Shown here piece by piece: positions 34,204 through 38,753 of a DNA stretch of 38,753 nt. The notes under the pieces are model-generated. The model was not told the DNA's origin and ran no database searches. It was given only the letters and a program-made list of their open reading frames with translations. The number at the start of each line of letters is the position of its first letter. Within the stretch, counting starts at the first letter, position 1. The stretch lies in NCBI GenBank assembly GCA_011389745.1, contig JAABTQ010000010.1:75645-114397 (forward strand). The letters run 5' to 3'. This stretch comes from Desulfobacteraceae bacterium. GTDB taxonomy: Bacteria > Desulfobacterota > Desulfobacteria > Desulfobacterales > SKZT01. Made by a program: the position numbers and the translations under genes.

Positions 34204-35109
34204 ATGGTAAAAAAAAATCCTGATGAGTTTAAAATTCGTTTTTCAGATAACGAGCCTATAGATGATAAATCCGCCATGCGTGAAGAAATTATAGAGCAGC
34301 GACTGGAAAAGCTCAGCATCCGAGTCACTTTGATTTCCATATTGGTCCCGGTTCTTATCTTCGTGATTTTCACAGTTGCCTATCTGGATATGAAAAGCCG
34401 GATTTTCAGCATGCACGATACTGGGGTGGATGAACTTCAAAAACTTTCCCGTGATCTGGAATCAAGGTTTTCTTCCCTGTCCGTGAGGTTTGCCAGGTTT
34501 GAAGACTCTTTTTCCGAGCGTGAAGCCTCCCTGAAAGTAATTGAAGAATCATTTTCTAAAAAAATCGTTCCTATGGAAAAAGCTGTTTCAGCGCTGGATA
34601 CTTCAATGAAAGATGCGCAAAAAAATCTTCAGGAATCGGAAATAAAAATCAGGGAACTCACGGCAATCCAGGCCAATAAGATTGATAAAAAAGAGTTTGA
34701 TGCAAATTTCTCAGTCATGGAAAAGTCATTGGAAGATGCGCAAAAAGACATGGAAATCGTGATGTCTCAAATGAAAACCCTCGATACCAGCGTAAAAAAT
34801 GAACTTAAACTTCTTACCGACTACCTGGCAAAGGATAAAAAGCGGCTGGATGATGTTGCCGGAGCAGCCGAAAGGTTTTCTGAAGATATGAAAAATATTC
34901 GATCTCAATTTCAGGCTTTATCGAAAAAGGCCGATGGGTTTGTACATGCCGACCAACTGCCTCTGGCTGTGGAAAAAGCAAGGCTGAAGCTTAAGGTAGC
35001 CCTGGATGAAGCAGTGATGAGGATGCAAAATCGCATAGATGTTTTGGAAAGACGAATTTCTTCATTGTCTTCTCAATCCGGCAACATTCAGGAAAGAAAT
35101 CTGCAATAG
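34204..35109 (+). CDS. Membrane-anchored coiled-coil protein
   Basis: A 301-aa protein of unknown function. Residues 1-40 are polar and cytoplasmic. A single membrane segment spans about 41-61 (VTLISILVPVLIFVIFTVAYL), and the remaining 230 residues are almost uninterrupted charged heptads (for example 'VDELQKLSRDLESRFSSLSVRFARFEDSFSEREASLKVIEESF' and 'LDTSVKNELKLLTDYLAKDKKRLDDVAGAAERF'). A short duplicated pattern 'MEK(A/S)..LDTSMKDAQK / MEKSLEDAQKDMEIV' suggests internal repeats. Topology with an extracytoplasmic coiled coil is likely. It starts 6 bp after guaA with GGAG/GGGG as ribosome site, and is followed by 164 bp before pgpA. Candidate roles such as envelope tethering or scaffolding are guesses. 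Confidence 0.75.
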   Translation: MVKKNPDEFKIRFSDNEPIDDKSAMREEIIEQRLEKLSIRVTLISILVPVLIFVIFTVAYLDMKSRIFSMHDTGVDELQKLSRDLESRFSSLSVRFARFEDSFSEREASLKVIEESFSKKIVPMEKAVSALDTSMKDAQKNLQESEIKIRELTAIQANKIDKKEFDANFSVMEKSLEDAQKDMEIVMSQMKTLDTSVKNELKLLTDYLAKDKKRLDDVAGAAERFSEDMKNIRSQFQALSKKADGFVHADQLPLAVEKARLKLKVALDEAVMRMQNRIDVLERRISSLSSQSGNIQERNLQ

Positions 35110-35273
35110 GCTAATAAAGTTTCAGGCGTTAGGGTCAACTATTAGGGTTCACGTTTTGGTTTAAGTCGACCTGGAACCATGTTATTTCTATAGTTGGTCG
35201 AGGGAAGTCCGGGTGGAGTGATTATTAAGAACAATATCTTGACAAAAACCATGCCGGATTATAGAGACGATCC

Positions 35274-35741
35274 ATGAAAAATCGGAAACAGGACATTCTT
35301 TTTTTAGCCACAGGGTTTTATGTGGGATATATTCCTTTTGCTCCGGGTACTTTCGGGTCCCTGGTCGGTCTTCCTTTTTGCTTGTTATTCGGCCTTACCG
35401 GGACAAAGGGCGCTTTCTTTTTGACCCTTCTGTTTATCTGTTTTGCTATCGGAATCGCTCATCAGGCTGAAAAATATCTGCAAAAAAAAGATCCGGGTCT
35501 TATTGTCATTGATGAAATGGCCGGAATGTTGGTTACTTTTTTAGCGATACCTTTCAATGCTGAAACGGCTGTCCTGGGGTTTTATATCTTCAGGATTCTC
35601 GATATTGCAAAACCTGCTCCAATTAGATATTTGGAAAAACATTTACCTGGAGGCGCCGGTATTGTTTTAGATGATGTGGCAGCGGGGATTTTTGCCAATT
35701 TAACTTTAAGGAGTATTCTAATCTTTTGGACCCCGTACTGA
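35274..35741 (+). CDS. pgpA: Phosphatidylglycerophosphatase A
   Basis: Dephosphorylates phosphatidylglycerophosphate to phosphatidylglycerol in the inner membrane. The 155-aa protein has the PgpA signature residues: 'GYIPFAPGTFGSLVGLP' near the N-terminus, 'VIDEMAGMLVTF' with the metal-binding Asp-Glu, 'FRILDIAKPAPIRYLEK' and 'GGAGIVLDDVAAGIFANL' with the second Asp pair. Three to four hydrophobic segments surround these loops. It lies between the guaA-coiled-coil pair and lepB, 37 bp upstream of lepB on the same strand, an envelope-biogenesis grouping. A TTGACA/TATAGA pair occurs at about 35239, but its -10 falls too close to the ATG to be convincing. Confidence 0.93.
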   Translation: MKNRKQDILFLATGFYVGYIPFAPGTFGSLVGLPFCLLFGLTGTKGAFFLTLLFICFAIGIAHQAEKYLQKKDPGLIVIDEMAGMLVTFLAIPFNAETAVLGFYIFRILDIAKPAPIRYLEKHLPGGAGIVLDDVAAGIFANLTLRSILIFWTPY

Positions 35742-35778
35742 TGTTAATTAAAAAAGAAACCTGAAACAGACATTCAAA

Positions 35779-36516
35779 ATGAAGGGAAAGTTGAAAGAAT
35801 TGGAAAAATTGAAAACGGTTTCCCCGACAGAGTCAAATAACAATATGAAAGGGATTGGTTTGAAATCAAAGCATTCTTCCGAAGATATCGATGGAAAACC
35901 CAAAAAAAGTGCTCTCAGGGAAAACATTGAAGCCATCCTTGTAGCGATTGTTTTAGCCCTTTTTATCCGTACATTTGTGGTTCAGGCTTTTAAAATACCC
36001 TCCGGATCCATGCTGAACACACTTTTAATCGGGGACCATATTCTAGTCAATAAATTTATCTACGGGGTGAGGATGCCATTTGCAGGAACTGTTTTGATTC
36101 CGGTCACCGACCCCAAACATGATGACATTGTCGTGTTCAAGTTTCCCGAAGATCCCTCGAAAGATTTTATCAAACGGGTGGTAGGGGTGGAAGGCGACAC
36201 CATCGAGATACGAAATAAAAAGGTGTATGTTAACGGTAAACTCAGGCAAAGCGATTTTGCTATTTACCTTGATCCTTATGTTCAATACTCGGAACAAAAC
36301 CGGGATAATTTAGGACCGCTTAAAGTCCCTGAAAATTCAATATTTGTCATGGGAGACAACCGGGATTACAGTTATGACAGCCGGTTCTGGGGATTTGTTG
36401 ATTTGAAAGACATGAAAGGTAAAGCGTTCATGATCTATTGGTCCTGGAACAGCGAAAATAATGATACTTACCTGGATTATGTGCGATGGGATCGGATTTT
36501 TCAAAGGCTGAAATGA
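35779..36516 (+). CDS. lepB: Signal peptidase I
   Basis: Inner-membrane serine peptidase that removes signal peptides from exported proteins. The protein is 245 aa. One membrane segment at about residues 50-66 (AILVAIVLALFIRTFVV) leads directly into the catalytic box FKIPSGSM with Ser77. The Lys of the Ser-Lys dyad is Lys132 in DFIKRVVGVEGD. Downstream are VMGDNRDYSYDSRFWG (box E) and 'GKAFMIYWSWN'. The N-terminal 45 residues are polar and Lys-rich; no strong ribosome site precedes 35779, and Met23 (35845) is an alternative start. It lies 27 bp upstream of pyrB on the same strand. Confidence 0.95.
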   Translation: MKGKLKELEKLKTVSPTESNNNMKGIGLKSKHSSEDIDGKPKKSALRENIEAILVAIVLALFIRTFVVQAFKIPSGSMLNTLLIGDHILVNKFIYGVRMPFAGTVLIPVTDPKHDDIVVFKFPEDPSKDFIKRVVGVEGDTIEIRNKKVYVNGKLRQSDFAIYLDPYVQYSEQNRDNLGPLKVPENSIFVMGDNRDYSYDSRFWGFVDLKDMKGKAFMIYWSWNSENNDTYLDYVRWDRIFQRLK

Positions 36517-36543
36517 CTTTAGAGACTGAAGGGCAGATCGGAC

Positions 36544-37482
36544 ATGCAGTTGATGAAAAAAGATATTCTGGACATGCAATCTTTGTCTGTGGAGGAAATT
36601 CGCACGATTCTGGATACCGCAGAAAACCTGAAAGAGATTTCCCAACGTCCAATCAAAAAGGTTCCCGCTCTTCGGGGCAAAACGGTTGTGCTGTTTTTTT
36701 ATGAACCGAGCACACGAACCCGAACCTCTTTTGATATTGCTGCCAAGCGGTTGAGTGCAGACAGCATTTCCATTTCCGCAGGCACCAGCAGCATAGTCAA
36801 AGGGGAAACCCTGATCGACACTGCAAAAAATTTAGAGGCCATGAATCCGGATATCATGGTCATCAGGCATTCCTGTTCCGGTGCTCCCCATATGCTGGCT
36901 AAACGGGTGCCCTTTTCCGTTATCAACGCTGGTGACGGTACCCATGCACATCCGACCCAGGCACTTCTGGACATGATGACTGTCCGGGAAAAAAAAGGTC
37001 AAATTCAAGGACTTCGGATAGCGATTATCGGAGATATTTCCCACAGCCGGGTGGCAAGGTCCAATTGTGTCGGTTTTACCAAGATGGGCGCTCATGTAAC
37101 CCTGGCCGGACCACCCACCATGATTCCCATGGGAATTGAATCACTTGGGGCTTCGGTGACTTACAGCGTGGATGAAGCCATAAATGGTGCCGATGTCATC
37201 ATGATGCTCAGAATCCAGAAAGAACGCCAGGGGGGCTTTTCATTTCCCAGCGAAAGAGAGTATGCCGCAGTTTACGGCCTGAACCTGAAAAGACTGGAAA
37301 AGGCCAGGGATGATGTTTTGATCATGCATCCGGGACCCATAAACCGGGGTGTGGAAATTTCACCTGAAATTGCAGACGGCCCTTATTCGGTGGTTTTAGA
37401 CCAGGTGACCAATGGTGTAGCGGTGCGCATGGCCCTTTTGTATCTCGTGTCAGGAGGAAAACGAAATGTGGATACTGATTAA
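36544..37482 (+). CDS. pyrB: Aspartate carbamoyltransferase catalytic chain
   Basis: Catalyses carbamoyl phosphate + aspartate to carbamoyl aspartate in pyrimidine synthesis. The protein is 312 aa. The carbamoyl-phosphate loop is [13 protein letters not shown] (residues 51-63), with Lys-containing '[15 protein letters not shown]', '[13 protein letters not shown]' and '[16 protein letters not shown]'. The aspartate loop has '[10 protein letters not shown]' and '[12 protein letters not shown]'. No regulatory chain gene (pyrI) follows; instead the last 17 bp overlap pyrC in another frame, as in bacteria where PyrB pairs with dihydroorotase. The ATG at 36544 has only a modest GAAGGG site; Met4 (36553) is possible. 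Confidence 0.96.
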   Translation: MQLMKKDILDMQSLSVEEIRTILDTAENLKEISQRPIKKVPALRGKTVVLFFYEPSTRTRTSFDIAAKRLSADSISISAGTSSIVKGETLIDTAKNLEAMNPDIMVIRHSCSGAPHMLAKRVPFSVINAGDGTHAHPTQALLDMMTVREKKGQIQGLRIAIIGDISHSRVARSNCVGFTKMGAHVTLAGPPTMIPMGIESLGASVTYSVDEAINGADVIMMLRIQKERQGGFSFPSEREYAAVYGLNLKRLEKARDDVLIMHPGPINRGVEISPEIADGPYSVVLDQVTNGVAVRMALLYLVSGGKRNVDTD

Positions 37483-38753
37483 AGGCGCAAAAACCGTAGA
37501 GCCGGGATTATCCCTTAACGGTAAGACCGTGGATATTCTGATTGGGGATGACCGAATCGCCGAAATATTTCCCCACAAGGATCAGACACAGGAGAAGGGC
37601 GGCCTTGAGACGGCTCATGGCATGATTTTTCCGGATCGAATTGTTCAGGGAGCCGGATTGCTTGCAGTCCCCGGTTTGATTGATATGCACGTGCATTTCA
37701 GGGAACCTGGGCACGAATATAAGGAAACCATCGAAACCGGTTCAAAAGCTGCTGCACATGGCGGGTTTACAGCTGTTTGCACCATGCCCAACACCAACCC
37801 GGTCAATGATAATGCCCAGGTGACCCGATTTATCATTGAGCAGGCTGCCAAAGCGGCAAAGGTACGCGTCTATCCTGTAGCCGCCATCAGCAAAGGACTA
37901 ATGGGCGATTCCCTGTGCGAGTTTGCCGAGTTGAAATCAGCCGGGGCAGTTGCCGTATCTGATGATGGCAACCCTGTTACCAACAGCCGTTTGATGCGAA
38001 GTGCCCTGGAATATGCCAAGGGTATCGGCCTGGTTGTCATTTCCCATTGCGAAGTTCCCGAACTGGTGGGAACCGGGGTGATGAACGAAGGGGAAACTGC
38101 CACCCGCATGGGTTTGGCAGGTATTCCCAACGCTGCTGAAAGCATCATGGTATCAAGAGACATTGCGCTGAGCGAACTGACCCAAATGCCGGTTCATATT
38201 GCCCATGTGAGTACCCATGAATCAGTTGATGCCATAAGAGATGCAAAGAGTCGGGGAATCAAAGTTTCGGCCGAAACAGCTCCTCATTATTTTACACTCA
38301 CGGATCAGGCTGTCGGCGGTTATGATACCCGTGCCAAGATGAATCCGCCCTTGCGATCGGAACAGGACCGGGTGGCCATATGCCGGGGGCTTGCCGACGG
38401 GACCATCGATGTCATTGCCACAGACCATGCACCCCACAGTGTTGTCGAAAAGGATGTGGAATTTGATCGGGCGGCAAACGGAATTATCGGACTGGAAACA
38501 TCCCTGTCCCTTTCCCTTGAACTTGTCCGGAAAAAGATACTTTCCATGGAACAGCTTGTGAAGAAAATGTCGATGAATCCCGCAAGGATTCTTGGATTAA
38601 AGCGAGGTCTTTCTCCGGGAATGGTCGCTGATATTACCCTGATCGATCCGGAATATTCATATATCGTGGATGCACAAAATTTTCAATCCAAAAGCCGCAA
38701 CACGCCTTTTAATGGGTGGAAATTAAAGGGCAGAGCCGTCATGACCATTGTTA
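37466..38753 (+). CDS. pyrC: Dihydroorotase (runs off the window end)
   Basis: Cyclises carbamoyl aspartate to dihydroorotate. 429 codons are visible with no stop before the window edge, close to full family length (about 425-440), so little is missing. This is the longer, PyrB-associated class: zinc-binding '[10 protein letters not shown]' (H75, H77), 'VVISHCEV' , 'VHIAHVST' and the catalytic Asp in '[10 protein letters not shown]', followed by '[10 protein letters not shown]' and '[24 protein letters not shown]'. The ATG at 37466 lies inside the pyrB end with a strong AGGAGGAAAACGA site, indicating translational coupling. All metal-ligand motifs look intact, so it should be active rather than the pseudo-enzyme form found beside some pyrB genes. 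Confidence 0.95.
   Translation, partial: MWILIKGAKTVEPGLSLNGKTVDILIGDDRIAEIFPHKDQTQEKGGLETAHGMIFPDRIVQGAGLLAVPGLIDMHVHFREPGHEYKETIETGSKAAAHGGFTAVCTMPNTNPVNDNAQVTRFIIEQAAKAAKVRVYPVAAISKGLMGDSLCEFAELKSAGAVAVSDDGNPVTNSRLMRSALEYAKGIGLVVISHCEVPELVGTGVMNEGETATRMGLAGIPNAAESIMVSRDIALSELTQMPVHIAHVSTHESVDAIRDAKSRGIKVSAETAPHYFTLTDQAVGGYDTRAKMNPPLRSEQDRVAICRGLADGTIDVIATDHAPHSVVEKDVEFDRAANGIIGLETSLSLSLELVRKKILSMEQLVKKMSMNPARILGLKRGLSPGMVADITLIDPEYSYIVDAQNFQSKSRNTPFNGWKLKGRAVMTIV

Noticed and set aside
35239-35264. TTGACA/TATAGA promoter before pgpA
   Set aside because: The 15-bp spacing is short and the -10 lies only about 10 bp from the start codon, leaving no room for a ribosome site.

Overview
The window is a chromosomal segment with moderate G+C and AT-rich intergenic DNA. 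It most resembles a member of the Desulfobacterota (Desulfobacterales-type sulfate reducers). That placement is inference. It rests on protein character (DUF3047, YkgJ proteins, fused MrfA/MrfB-type helicase-nuclease, stand-alone receiver proteins) and on the many dispersed palindromic repeats. No rRNA or tRNA gene and no CRISPR array was seen.

Layout. 1-5.4 kb (minus): recC then the start of recB (recombinational repair), preceded by a small lipoprotein gene with two hairpins after it. 5.9-7.2 kb (plus): a methyltransferase and a two-CBS protein. 7.2-12.4 kb (minus): four consecutive genes, SLC13/DASS-type permease, beta-helix hexapeptide protein, Cache-type sensor kinase and stand-alone receiver, which look like one transport/signalling operon. 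12.7-13.6 kb: a truncated secreted cupin-like gene, then two palindromic repeat elements. 13.8-16.5 kb (minus): htpG, an orphan HPt protein and a lipoprotein. 16.7-18 kb (plus): a small orphan gene, a MITE-like element and a YkgJ cysteine-cluster protein.

18-22.8 kb (plus) is the highlight. A DAHP synthase - chorismate mutase/prephenate dehydratase - EPSP synthase - chorismate synthase operon is preceded by what reads as a complete translational attenuator. A 31-codon leader ORF carries nine consecutive aromatic codons (Y F Y F W Y Y F Y). It is followed by mutually exclusive pairings and a perfect 10-bp terminator stem with a T run. This would couple the common aromatic pathway to Tyr, Phe and Trp charging.

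23-30 kb is more accessory. It holds a glycine-zipper lipoprotein, a membrane-anchored hypothetical protein, a second MITE copy, a higher-G+C flavin monooxygenase-like gene next to an IS630-family remnant, and a 959-aa helicase fused to an exonuclease. 30.4-38.75 kb returns to housekeeping: DUF3047 protein, efp, a TrpF-like protein lacking the catalytic Cys, guaA, a coiled-coil membrane protein, pgpA, lepB, pyrB and the start of pyrC, which runs off the window.

The other theme is repeat load. At least five dispersed palindromic families occupy the intergenic spaces. The clearest is a ~200-bp element seen twice, with terminal inverted repeats and a different 9-bp target duplication at each copy.
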